Part shown: piece by piece, positions 25,034-32,235 of the stretch | Layout of the letters: every line of letters starts with the position of its first letter | How positions within the stretch are numbered: position 1 is the stretch's first letter | Assembly: GCA_028287035.1 (NCBI GenBank) | Contig: JAQBQL010000170.1 | Coordinates: 1 to 45,354, forward strand | Length of the DNA stretch: 45,354 nucleotides | Source: Labilithrix sp. | GTDB taxonomy: Bacteria > Myxococcota > Polyangia > Polyangiales > Polyangiaceae | Direction: 5' to 3' | Program-made: the position numbers and the translations under genes | The notes under the pieces: generated by a model | Told to the model about the DNA's origin: nothing | Seen by the model: only the letters and a program-made list of their open reading frames with translations | The model's database searches: none

Positions 25034-25051
25034 GCAGGCCGGGCGGCCTGC
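25034..25051 (-). promoter_or_regulatory. Inverted repeat at the predicted dnaJ transcript start
   Basis: GCAGGCC-gccc-GGCCTGC on the minus strand: perfect 7-bp arms, 4-nt loop. With the promoter at 25059-25086 the transcript should start near 25052, so this hairpin would form the very 5' end of the dnaJ leader. It could act as an operator or as an mRNA 5' structure. It is not a CIRCE element. Confidence 0.5.
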
Positions 25052-25058
25052 GGCGGGC

Positions 25059-25086
25059 AAGGTAAGACGCACGGTGCAGGAGTCAA
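25059..25086 (-). promoter_or_regulatory. Promoter of dnaJ
   Basis: Minus strand TTGACT (25081-25086), 16-bp spacer, TACCTT (25059-25064). Leader of about 40 nt to the ATG at 25012. This looks sigma-70-like rather than heat-shock type, as far as can be judged by eye. Confidence 0.6.
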
Positions 25087-25099
25087 CCGCTCCGGCGGT
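25086..25099. promoter_or_regulatory. Inverted repeat abutting the dnaJ -35 box
   Basis: ACCGC-tccg-GCGGT, perfect 5-bp arms. On the minus strand its downstream arm shares a base with TTGACT. Either an operator or the tail of a terminator for the upstream coiled-coil gene. Confidence 0.35.
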
Positions 25100-25131
25100 C
25101 TTGCCTCACGCCGCGCGCGCCGACGCCATTG

Positions 25132-26940
25132 TCACTCGCGCTGCGTCGCGCTCGCGTTCTTCGCGCTCTCCGCCTGGTCGAGGAGCACGAGCTGCCGGGC
25201 GAGCTCGGCGCGCGCCTTCGCCAGCTCCTCGCCGGACTCCGCGGCGACGCGCGCCGCGTGCTCCTGCGCGAGCGCCTGGCGAAGGACCTGGAGCTCGTCG
25301 AGCGCGGCCGCGAGCTCGCGCGACAAGGCGGGCTCGTCACCGGATGCGCCGTCGCTCGCCGCGGCCTGCACGGCAGGAGCCCGGGCCGACGCGGGCGAAG
25401 AGGGCGAAGAGGGCGAAGAGGGCGAAGAGGGCACCTCGACGGGCTGGCTGCTTGCGCGCGCCAGCTCGGCAGCGAGCTTTCGCTTCTCGTTCTCGAGCTC
25501 GACGACGCGCCACTCCTGCGCCGTGAGCTCGCCGTCGCGCCGCGCGACCTCGAGCGCGAGCTCGTCGAGCTTGCGACGAAGACGCGCGAGATCCTCGGGG
25601 CTGGCCCCCGGCATGACCGGCGCGGCCTCGAAGACGTGGGGATCCTGGCCGCCGCCGCGCACCTCGTCGAGCGAGGCCACGAGCTCGCGGACGAGAGACT
25701 CGCGGCGATCGAGCTCCTGCTGCATGGCCGCGACGACGCTCGCGCGCTCGCGCAGCTGGGCCTCGGCGCTCGCGGTGTCCGCGCCGTGCTGCTCGGTCAT
25801 GACGGCGAGCTGCGCCTCCGCCGCCTCGGCGCGCAGCACGAGGCCGGCGATGAGCGACGGATCCACGAGCTCGATGGTGGTGACCGGCTCTTCGTCAGCG
25901 GCCGCGCGCTGCGCCTCGACCTCGGCGCGGAGCAGCGCAAGGCGCTCGTCCCGCTCGGCGATGCGCTGCTCGGCGACGAGCAGCCGTTCCTCGAGAATGC
26001 CGACCGCGTCCTGCCCGTCGGCGACGAGATCGGCGAGCTCGCTCGCGCGCTGCTCGGCCGCGGCGAGGCGCGCACGCTGGTCCTCGAGCTGCTGGGCCAG
26101 GAGCTCCGCGCGGAGCACCGCGGTCGCATAAGCGGCCTGCGACTCGGCTTCCGCCTCGGCGTCGCGTTCCTCGCGCCGCTCGCGAAGCGCCGCGTCGAGC
26201 ACCTGCTGCGCCGTGGGAGCATGCCCGGATGGACGCGTCACCTGCACGATCGCATACGGATCGAGCACCGGCTCCTCGCCGCGGCTCGCGACCACCACGA
26301 AGACACCCGGAGGCTCGGGGTCGACGAGACGCGTGTCGACGCTGACCGTGAGGTCGTCGCCCGCGCCGAGCTCCGCGAACACGACGCCGGTGAAGGGCAG
26401 CACGCCCGTCATCGTCACGTTCTCGAACTGCAGCGCGAACAGATCGTAGAGCTCCGCGTACTCGAGCGCCGCCGACGCGAGCTCCGGGAAGAGCGTGGGG
26501 TCCGACCCCTCGGTGCTCGCGCGGCCCATTCCGATGACCGCGCCGCGCGCGTCGAGCACGCGCCGGAGCTTCGTCGAGAGCGCCGCCGCATCGGGCAGCA
26601 GGCCGACGTCGGGCAGCACGATCAGGTCGAACGCGCCGTCCCGCATGTCGAAGTCGTCGCGCAGGAGGCGCACCGACACGCCGCGCGGCAGCTCGTCGAC
26701 CAGGCGGGCGACGCGGTCACCGTCGGGATCGAAGAGGTGGACCGTGCGCGCGCCGAGCTCGAGGAGGCGCTCGTGCAAGCCGAGGTCCGCGTCACCGACC
26801 ACCGCGACGCGCGCGTCTGCGGCAAGCGGCTCCAGATACACGGAAAGCGCCGCGACCACCGACACGGGCGGCTCGCGGTGGTCGAGGTCAGGCATGCCGG
26901 CCCGTGAAGAGCCGTGGGGATCGGAGGAGCGCGTCTCCAT
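25132..26940 (-). CDS. Methyltransferase-fold / coiled-coil protein
   Basis: 602 residues; no named family recognised. Residues 27-240 have the strand order of a class I methyltransferase-like Rossmann fold: ARVAVVGDADLG (43-54), VHLFDPDGDRVARLVDEL (67-84), FDLIVLPDVGLL (104-115), RGAVIGMGRA (132-141). The glycine motif (GDADLG) departs from GxGxG, so SAM binding is doubtful. From 245 to 430 and 448 to 497 the sequence is Ala/Glu/Arg/Leu-rich and predicts long coiled coils. Then come a Ser-Ser-Pro repeat (505-516) and a last coiled coil (538-595). This domain order suggests a scaffold with a sensory or pseudo-enzyme head. ATG 26940 faces the Ser/Thr kinase gene across a 72-bp divergent promoter. 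Confidence 0.65.
   Translation of the reverse strand: METRSSDPHGSSRAGMPDLDHREPPVSVVAALSVYLEPLAADARVAVVGDADLGLHERLLELGARTVHLFDPDGDRVARLVDELPRGVSVRLLRDDFDMRDGAFDLIVLPDVGLLPDAAALSTKLRRVLDARGAVIGMGRASTEGSDPTLFPELASAALEYAELYDLFALQFENVTMTGVLPFTGVVFAELGAGDDLTVSVDTRLVDPEPPGVFVVVASRGEEPVLDPYAIVQVTRPSGHAPTAQQVLDAALRERREERDAEAEAESQAAYATAVLRAELLAQQLEDQRARLAAAEQRASELADLVADGQDAVGILEERLLVAEQRIAERDERLALLRAEVEAQRAAADEEPVTTIELVDPSLIAGLVLRAEAAEAQLAVMTEQHGADTASAEAQLRERASVVAAMQQELDRRESLVRELVASLDEVRGGGQDPHVFEAAPVMPGASPEDLARLRRKLDELALEVARRDGELTAQEWRVVELENEKRKLAAELARASSQPVEVPSSPSSPSSPSSPASARAPAVQAAASDGASGDEPALSRELAAALDELQVLRQALAQEHAARVAAESGEELAKARAELARQLVLLDQAESAKNASATQRE
25393..25431. repeat. 9-bp tandem repeat inside the coiled-coil gene
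   Basis: GGGCGAAGA repeated four times without mismatch (25393-25428) plus GGG. It encodes the SSP repeats at residues 505-516 of the minus-strand protein. The unit length keeps frame, so copy-number change would only lengthen or shorten a flexible linker. Confidence 0.9.
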
Positions 26941-27012
26941 GGACGATGGCTGATTAGTATCACGTGTTTTGTCTTCGCAACCGGCCCGCGGCACCGATAA
27001 AATCGAGGGATC
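26941..27012. promoter_or_regulatory. 72-bp divergent promoter region between coiled-coil gene and kinase gene
   Basis: Plus strand: TTCGCA (26974-26979), 18 bp, TAAAAT (26998-27003), 9 nt to the kinase ATG. Minus strand: AT-rich GATACTAAT stretch (26953-26961) about 12 nt before the ATG at 26940, with TTGCGA further upstream (26973-26979 area). CACGTG sits between. This is one of the most AT-rich spots in the window, and the two -35 regions overlap, so the two genes may be co-regulated. Confidence 0.5.
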
Positions 27013-28293
27013 ATGAGCGCGGCGAGGGCCCCCGTCGGCCGCGTGGTCGGGCGATACGTCGTTTTCGACGAGATCGCCGCAGGCGGCATGGCCACCGTGC
27101 ACCTCGGGCGCCTGATCGGCGAGGTCGGCTTCTCGCGCACCGTCGCCATCAAGCGGCTTCATCCGCACCTCGCCCGCGACGGCGAGTTCGCGGCGATGTT
27201 CCTCGACGAGGCGCGGCTCGCGGCGCGCGTCCGGCATCCGAACGTGGTCGGGGTGCTCGACGTGGTCCACGACGAGGGCGAGCTGCTCCTCGTCATGGAC
27301 TACGTGCACGGCGAGTCGCTGTCGCGGCTGGCGCGCGCGATGAAGCCGGGCGGGATCCCGCCGCGCCTCGCCTGCACCGTCGTGATGGGTCTCCTCCACG
27401 GCCTCCATGCCGCGCACGAGGCGACCACCGAGCAGGGCGCGCCGCTCGAGATCGTCCACCGCGACGTGTCTCCCCAGAACGTCATGGTCGGCGTCGACGG
27501 GGTCGCCCGCGTCTTCGACTTCGGCGTCGCGAAGGCCGCTCACCGCGCGCAGACCACGCAGGACGGCGCCATCAAGGGGAAGATTGCGTACATGGCGCCG
27601 GAGCAGCTGCTCTCGGAGGCGGTCGACCGCCGCGCCGACATCTACGCCGCCGCGGTGGTCCTCTGGGAGGTGCTCACCGGGGAGCGTCTCTTCGAGGGCG
27701 ACAACCAGGGGCGGGTCATCCGCAAGATCCTGGACGAGGAGGTGCCGGTGCCGAGCTCGATCGCGCCCGGGCTCCCCAGGGCCCTCGACGTCGCGATCAT
27801 GAAGGGCCTCGAGCGCGACGTGACGAAGCGCTGGCAGACCGCGCGCGACTTCGCGAACGCCCTCGAGCGCTGCACGCCGCTCGCCTCCTCGACGCAGGTC
27901 GGCGAGTGGGTCGAGTCGATCGGCGGCAGCAGCCTCGAGGCGCGCGACCGCCGCGTGAAGGAGATCGAGCGGCTGGAGCGCGGCGGGTCCGCGCCGGGCC
28001 CGCTCGAGCCCGACGTCGGACCGCAGGAACGTCCGACGGTCGGCCCGCGCGGGTTGCAGGAGCGCGCCGCCGTGTCGCCCGCGGCGCCCGCGGGCCGAGC
28101 CCGTACCGCGCCGACCGTGCTCAATCCCACGGACGTCCAGACGATCGCGGTCACGCCGCTCGCGTCACTCGAGGCGGTGCACGAGAAGCGCCGGAGCGGT
28201 CAGCGCATGCTCTTCGTGGGGCTCGCGCTGGCGCTGGTCGGCGTGATCGCCGCGCTGTTCGCGGTCACGTGGACGCTGCTGCACAGGCGCTAG
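27013..28293 (+). CDS. Eukaryotic-type Ser/Thr protein kinase with C-terminal membrane anchor
   Basis: 426 residues. Kinase domain about 14-288: GGMATV loop (24-29), ATP lysine K47 (VAIK), catalytic loop HRDVSPQN (149-156) with Asp151, DFG (169-171), and APE (195-197) in KGKIAYMAPEQLL. All catalytic residues are present, so it should be active. HRDVSPQN in place of HRDxKPxN is frequent in myxobacterial kinases. Residues 310-395 form a Pro/Arg-rich juxtamembrane linker with several Thr-Pro/Ser-Pro sites, and 399-421 is one membrane helix followed by only five residues. There is no external sensor domain. The 3' end overlaps the convergent DUF2207-like gene by 29 bp. A leaderless-type promoter precedes it. 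Confidence 0.92.
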   Translation: MSAARAPVGRVVGRYVVFDEIAAGGMATVHLGRLIGEVGFSRTVAIKRLHPHLARDGEFAAMFLDEARLAARVRHPNVVGVLDVVHDEGELLLVMDYVHGESLSRLARAMKPGGIPPRLACTVVMGLLHGLHAAHEATTEQGAPLEIVHRDVSPQNVMVGVDGVARVFDFGVAKAAHRAQTTQDGAIKGKIAYMAPEQLLSEAVDRRADIYAAAVVLWEVLTGERLFEGDNQGRVIRKILDEEVPVPSSIAPGLPRALDVAIMKGLERDVTKRWQTARDFANALERCTPLASSTQVGEWVESIGGSSLEARDRRVKEIERLERGGSAPGPLEPDVGPQERPTVGPRGLQERAAVSPAAPAGRARTAPTVLNPTDVQTIAVTPLASLEAVHEKRRSGQRMLFVGLALALVGVIAALFAVTWTLLHRR

Positions 28294-30112
28294 GCGCCAC
28301 CGGCTTGCCGTTGGCGAGCTTCGCGAGGCGGCGCTCGATCCCGGCGAAGCGGCGCTTGCGCGTCTTCGGCGGGCCCTCGCCGCTCGCGCGGTCTCCCTCG
28401 CGGCGGCCCTCGAGATCCGAGGCAAGCCGCGCGAGGAGGCGGGCCGCGCCGGCGGGCGTCGGCAGCCGCGGGGCGAGACGCAGCACCTTCTCCTCGGGGC
28501 TCCGGCCGGGAACCACGCGAATGCCCGGCGCGAGCGCGGCGATGCGCGAGGCGGCCGCGGACCCGTCGTCGAAGCGAACGAGCACCTCGGGGAGCGCCGC
28601 CGCTGCGCCGGGTGCGCTCGCCAGGGCGAGCTCGATGGATCGCAGGCCCGGGATGGGGTCGCTCGGCGCGCACGTGAGGCGAACCTCGTCGAACGTGGTC
28701 GTCCCCTCGCCGAAGCGCGCGAGGCAGCGCACCTCCACGTGCGCGAGATCGACGAGGCGCCCGAGCATGTCGCGCGCCGGCGCGAGCAGCCGCGCCGCGA
28801 GCTCGGAGGGCAGCCGCGGCAGCTGCGCGCGGGTGCCGGTCACGAACAGCGGCACGAGCGCCGCGGCCGCGAGCGGGATGGCCACCGCGGCGCCGGCGAC
28901 GCGGGCGCGGAGCACGAACGACAGCGCCGCGAGCACCGCCGCCGCCGCGAGGAAGACGAGCAGGCCGGTGCGGGTCGTGAGGTCGAGCACGTCCCCGTCG
29001 GCGCGCGGGGCGCGGCGCTTCACGAGCACGTCGGCGTCGGCGATCGGTTGCCAGCGCCCCGGCCCGCGCGGGCGAGCGACGACGAGCGGCGCGCGGTGCG
29101 TCGCGAGGAGCATCGCCAGCACGACGAGGACCGCGCCGATGGCCGGCGTCGACCAGAGCAGCGCGCCCAGGGCGCCCGTGCCGAGCACCCCGAACGCGAG
29201 CGGCGCCACGCCGGAGCGCAGCGGGACGAGCGGCCGCGCCGTCACGCCGCTCGCGGCGCAGGCGCGGACGACGAACGCCTGCTTCTCGCGGAGCAGGTAG
29301 GCGAGCGCGGCGGCGAGGAGCGCGGCCCCGGTCGCGAGGAGCGCGAAGGGCACGTGATCGGGCACGCTGGTCGCGGCCGCGATCGACGCGGTGACCGGCG
29401 GCCGTAGCTCGGCGGAGGTGACGCGCGGGAAGGCCTTCGGGTCGACGCGCGCCGACCACGTGACGGCGTCGCCGCGCGGGATGTGGGCGCGCACGAGCTC
29501 GAGCTCGTCGTGCTCGGGCTCGCGGCGGAGCGTGGCGAGCGTCGTCGTCGCCTGCTCGGGCGACGCGAGCCGCGGCTCGGTGGGGGCGGACGGCAGCTCG
29601 AAGACGACGCGCGCGCCGTCGTGTCCTTCCGGCGACGGCGGCGACGTCCAGCCGAGGCGCCACATGGCCCCGTCCTTCACGAGCATCTTCGTCGCGACGA
29701 GATCGAGCGTGTACTTTACATCGACCACGTAGACGCCGCGCGTGAGCCCGCGAGGATCGTCGTTGACGATGCGCACCGCGCCAGGCGTCTTCGGGTTCTC
29801 CTCGACGTGCGCCGGGATCTCGCCGCCCTTCTCGGGCAGGACCACCGCATCCGTGACGAGCTGCGCGTGAGCGTCGACGCCCGTGAAGTCGAACGCCTTG
29901 AAGTGGCCGTTCACCACGCGGAAGCGGAGGTGGTGCGTGACGAGGGCGCTGCCGTCCGGTCCGACTGTGAGGCGAACGTCGTCCGAGGTCTGGTGGACCT
30001 CTTCCCAGCCCTTGGCCGCCGCGTCGCGCACGCCGCCCGGCGCCCCTCCCGCGAGGAGCGTCAGAGCGAGAACGACCGGGAAAAGAAGGCGTGCCGGGGT
30101 CACACCCGACAC
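28265..30112 (-). CDS. DUF2207-like predicted membrane protein
   Basis: 615 residues. Signal peptide (PVVLALTLLAGG), then an extracytoplasmic beta-rich region (about 35-250) with an LTVGPDGSALVTHHLRFRV start, DVKYTLDLVATKML and MWRLGWTSPP, resembling the N-terminal part of DUF2207 proteins. Several membrane segments follow (about 250-270, 300-345, 385-430), then a C-terminal soluble region with an Arg/Lys-rich end. Assignment to DUF2207 is by general layout and is tentative. Function unknown. GTG 30112 or GTG 30103 could be the start. It follows the large lipoprotein gene by 37 bp, probably as an operon, and its last 29 bp overlap the kinase gene on the other strand. Confidence 0.65.
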   Translation of the reverse strand: MSGVTPARLLFPVVLALTLLAGGAPGGVRDAAAKGWEEVHQTSDDVRLTVGPDGSALVTHHLRFRVVNGHFKAFDFTGVDAHAQLVTDAVVLPEKGGEIPAHVEENPKTPGAVRIVNDDPRGLTRGVYVVDVKYTLDLVATKMLVKDGAMWRLGWTSPPSPEGHDGARVVFELPSAPTEPRLASPEQATTTLATLRREPEHDELELVRAHIPRGDAVTWSARVDPKAFPRVTSAELRPPVTASIAAATSVPDHVPFALLATGAALLAAALAYLLREKQAFVVRACAASGVTARPLVPLRSGVAPLAFGVLGTGALGALLWSTPAIGAVLVVLAMLLATHRAPLVVARPRGPGRWQPIADADVLVKRRAPRADGDVLDLTTRTGLLVFLAAAAVLAALSFVLRARVAGAAVAIPLAAAALVPLFVTGTRAQLPRLPSELAARLLAPARDMLGRLVDLAHVEVRCLARFGEGTTTFDEVRLTCAPSDPIPGLRSIELALASAPGAAAALPEVLVRFDDGSAAASRIAALAPGIRVVPGRSPEEKVLRLAPRLPTPAGAARLLARLASDLEGRREGDRASGEGPPKTRKRRFAGIERRLAKLANGKPVAPSACAAAST

Positions 30113-30149
30113 TTACCTACATTGTGTGTGCGAGGTGAAGTTTCCGGGA

Positions 30150-32141
30150 TCAGCGAGCGGTGGCGAGGCCCAGCTTCGCCGCGTCCTCGATGACCGCCTT
30201 CGGGATCTTGAAGGAGACGACGGCCGAGCCGCCCGCCGCGCCCGCGGTCGGGGGCTGCGCCGCGAAGGTGACCGCCACCGGCGTCTGGCCGCGCGCGGGC
30301 AGCGCCGCCAGCATGTCGAAGCTGCTGCGGCCGCCCTTGTCCATGGCGCTGAAGACCGCGAGCCCCCGGAGCGTCGCGAGCGCGGCGCCGTTCGCCTTCA
30401 CGTCCTTCAGTGCGTCCGCGGTCGCAGACTTTCCGAGCGTCGCGCCATCGGGGGCGCTGGAGAGCGAGGCCGCCGCCTTGGCGCCGAGGAGCTTCGCGTC
30501 CATCGCGAAGCCGATCCACGTGCCGCCCTGATCCGGCACCGCCATCACGTGCATCACCAGCGGCTTCACGGCGACCGTCCGCGGCTTGGCAGCGACCTTC
30601 GGGGGCGCGCCCTTCGCGCCCGGGGCCGCGGCGGCGTCGGGGAGCACGAGCTCGGCGCGCGGGATCACGATCTCGAGATGCATCGACTCCTTGGGCAGGA
30701 CGACGCCGGCGGGCAGCGCCGCCATGCGCATCTGCGCCAGCATCTTCCCGGAGGTCTGGGCCTTCGCCCACTTCGAGAACGCCGGCCGGTTCCAGAGGCC
30801 CGCCCAGTCCTTCAGGATCGGCGCGACCTTCGTGATCGGCTCGCCGACCTGCACGAGGTGCCAGCCGATCATCTGCTCGGCCACGATGCGGTCCGCCTCG
30901 TCGGCCGCCGCGAAGTCCGTGACCTTGACCGTCCGCCGCGCGGCGAGCGCCTTGTCGAGGGCCGCGGTGTCGAAGCCCTTGCCGTAGACGATGGGCCCCG
31001 TGAAGAGCGTCATCATGCGGTCGATGACGAGCTCGCGGACCGCCTTGCGCTCCGAGTCGGGCATGCCCGCGCCCTCGGTCGCCTCGAGCGCCACGTTTCC
31101 GAGCAGCTCGCGCGTGTGGTCGAACAGCTTCGGCTCCGCGCCCTTGCCGTAGACCGCGAGGTCGGTGTCGCCCGGAAGGTGCAGGAACGCCGGAGGGGGC
31201 GCATCGGCGCGCTCGGGATGGGACGTGGCGAGCTGAGCGACGAGGCTCGTGGTCGCCGCGTACTCCACCTTCATCGTCGCATCGAGGCCGGCATCCGCGA
31301 CCTGCGCGTCGAGCGTCACGCGGCTCGTGTCGTTGACGATGTCGACGAGCTCGCCGACGGCGCTCTCGATAAGCTTGCCCGCCGCCGGGCTCGACGAGCC
31401 GAGCATCGACCGCGCCAGGAACGGGAGCGCGCCCTTCAGGTGATTGACGGGGTCCTTGAGCGCGCCGAGCGTCATCTCGACGTGCACGTCCGCCGGCCAC
31501 TGCTGCCGCGTGACGGTCCGCGTGAGGTACGGCGCGAGCAGCTGGAGGGCGCGCGGCTCGCCGCACACGAGGCGTCCCGCGGTCGGGCTGGCGGGTGCGT
31601 GCCCGAGCACGCACGTCGTTCCTTCGTCCTCCTCGTCGTCCTCGCTGCGGGGGCCTCGCGCGCCCTGAGGCGGGAGCCCGATGCCGGCCACGACGAGGGT
31701 GCCGTTGGGGCCCGCCTTCGCGCGGTGCTTGGCCGAGAGCTTGACCTTCGCCGCCTCGTAGTCCGTGACCGCGAGCGAGATCGCGACGAGCGGCTTCGGG
31801 TCACGCATCGAGCCGCCGAGCGCCGCCGCGCCGTCGATGGGCTGCGCCGCGTCGACCGCGTCGGCCACCGCGTCGTCGGAGATCGAGCGCACGAGCTCGG
31901 CGGCGCCGGGCAGCGGGAGCTTCGCCCAGCCGGCCACGACCTTCATCACCGCGTCCGGTCGAGCGATGCGGCCCACCGCGAGCAGCCCGGCCGGCAGCGG
32001 CACCGCGGTCGTGTCGACCGGGGGCGTCGCGGCGGCGGCGGGCTTGTTCGCGGCGGCCGGCGGCGGCGTCTCGCCCCCGCATGCCGCGAGGCCGATCATG
32101 ACGGAGAGAGCGACGAACGGACGCGAGCGATGAGAAGTCAT
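30150..32141 (-). CDS. Large lipoprotein of unknown function
   Basis: 663 residues. Signal peptide with lipobox LAAC, Cys21 (MIGLAACGGE), then an Ala/Pro-rich tether (about 25-45). I do not recognise the mature protein. It has a repeated alternation of 'ALAVGRIARPD', 'KLSAKHRAKAG', and 'GKSATADALKDVKANG' style alpha/beta segments, an acidic stretch SEDDEEDEG (about 170) and two Cys (TTCVLGH, RLVCGEP) that could form a disulfide. Long lipoproteins with this look are common in Polyangia. ATG 32141 begins the signal peptide, and a TATCCT box lies 11 nt upstream. Divergent from the helicase gene (94-bp spacer); followed by the DUF2207-like gene. Confidence 0.7.
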   Translation of the reverse strand: MTSHRSRPFVALSVMIGLAACGGETPPPAAANKPAAAATPPVDTTAVPLPAGLLAVGRIARPDAVMKVVAGWAKLPLPGAAELVRSISDDAVADAVDAAQPIDGAAALGGSMRDPKPLVAISLAVTDYEAAKVKLSAKHRAKAGPNGTLVVAGIGLPPQGARGPRSEDDEEDEGTTCVLGHAPASPTAGRLVCGEPRALQLLAPYLTRTVTRQQWPADVHVEMTLGALKDPVNHLKGALPFLARSMLGSSSPAAGKLIESAVGELVDIVNDTSRVTLDAQVADAGLDATMKVEYAATTSLVAQLATSHPERADAPPPAFLHLPGDTDLAVYGKGAEPKLFDHTRELLGNVALEATEGAGMPDSERKAVRELVIDRMMTLFTGPIVYGKGFDTAALDKALAARRTVKVTDFAAADEADRIVAEQMIGWHLVQVGEPITKVAPILKDWAGLWNRPAFSKWAKAQTSGKMLAQMRMAALPAGVVLPKESMHLEIVIPRAELVLPDAAAAPGAKGAPPKVAAKPRTVAVKPLVMHVMAVPDQGGTWIGFAMDAKLLGAKAAASLSSAPDGATLGKSATADALKDVKANGAALATLRGLAVFSAMDKGGRSSFDMLAALPARGQTPVAVTFAAQPPTAGAAGGSAVVSFKIPKAVIEDAAKLGLATAR

Positions 32142-32152
32142 GTGCGCGCGCG

Positions 32153-32158
32153 AGGATA
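32153..32158 (-). promoter_or_regulatory. Candidate -10 box of large lipoprotein gene
   Basis: TATCCT on the minus strand, 11 nt before the ATG at 32141. No good -35 at 16-18 bp. Confidence 0.3.
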
Positions 32159-32235
32159 GCCGAGATGAGCTCGGCCGAGGCGAGGTCAATCTTTTCGCCG
32201 CGCTCCCGCCGTGCATAACTGCCGCTCGTAGCACC

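Noticed and set aside
25013..25131. CIRCE/HrcA operator at dnaJ
   Set aside because: The inverted repeats do not contain the TTAGCACTC / GAGTGCTAA arms of CIRCE.
32170..32179. CTCGGCCGAG palindrome in the lipoprotein-helicase spacer
   Set aside because: Perfect but only 10 nt and made of common GC-rich steps; chance is likely.
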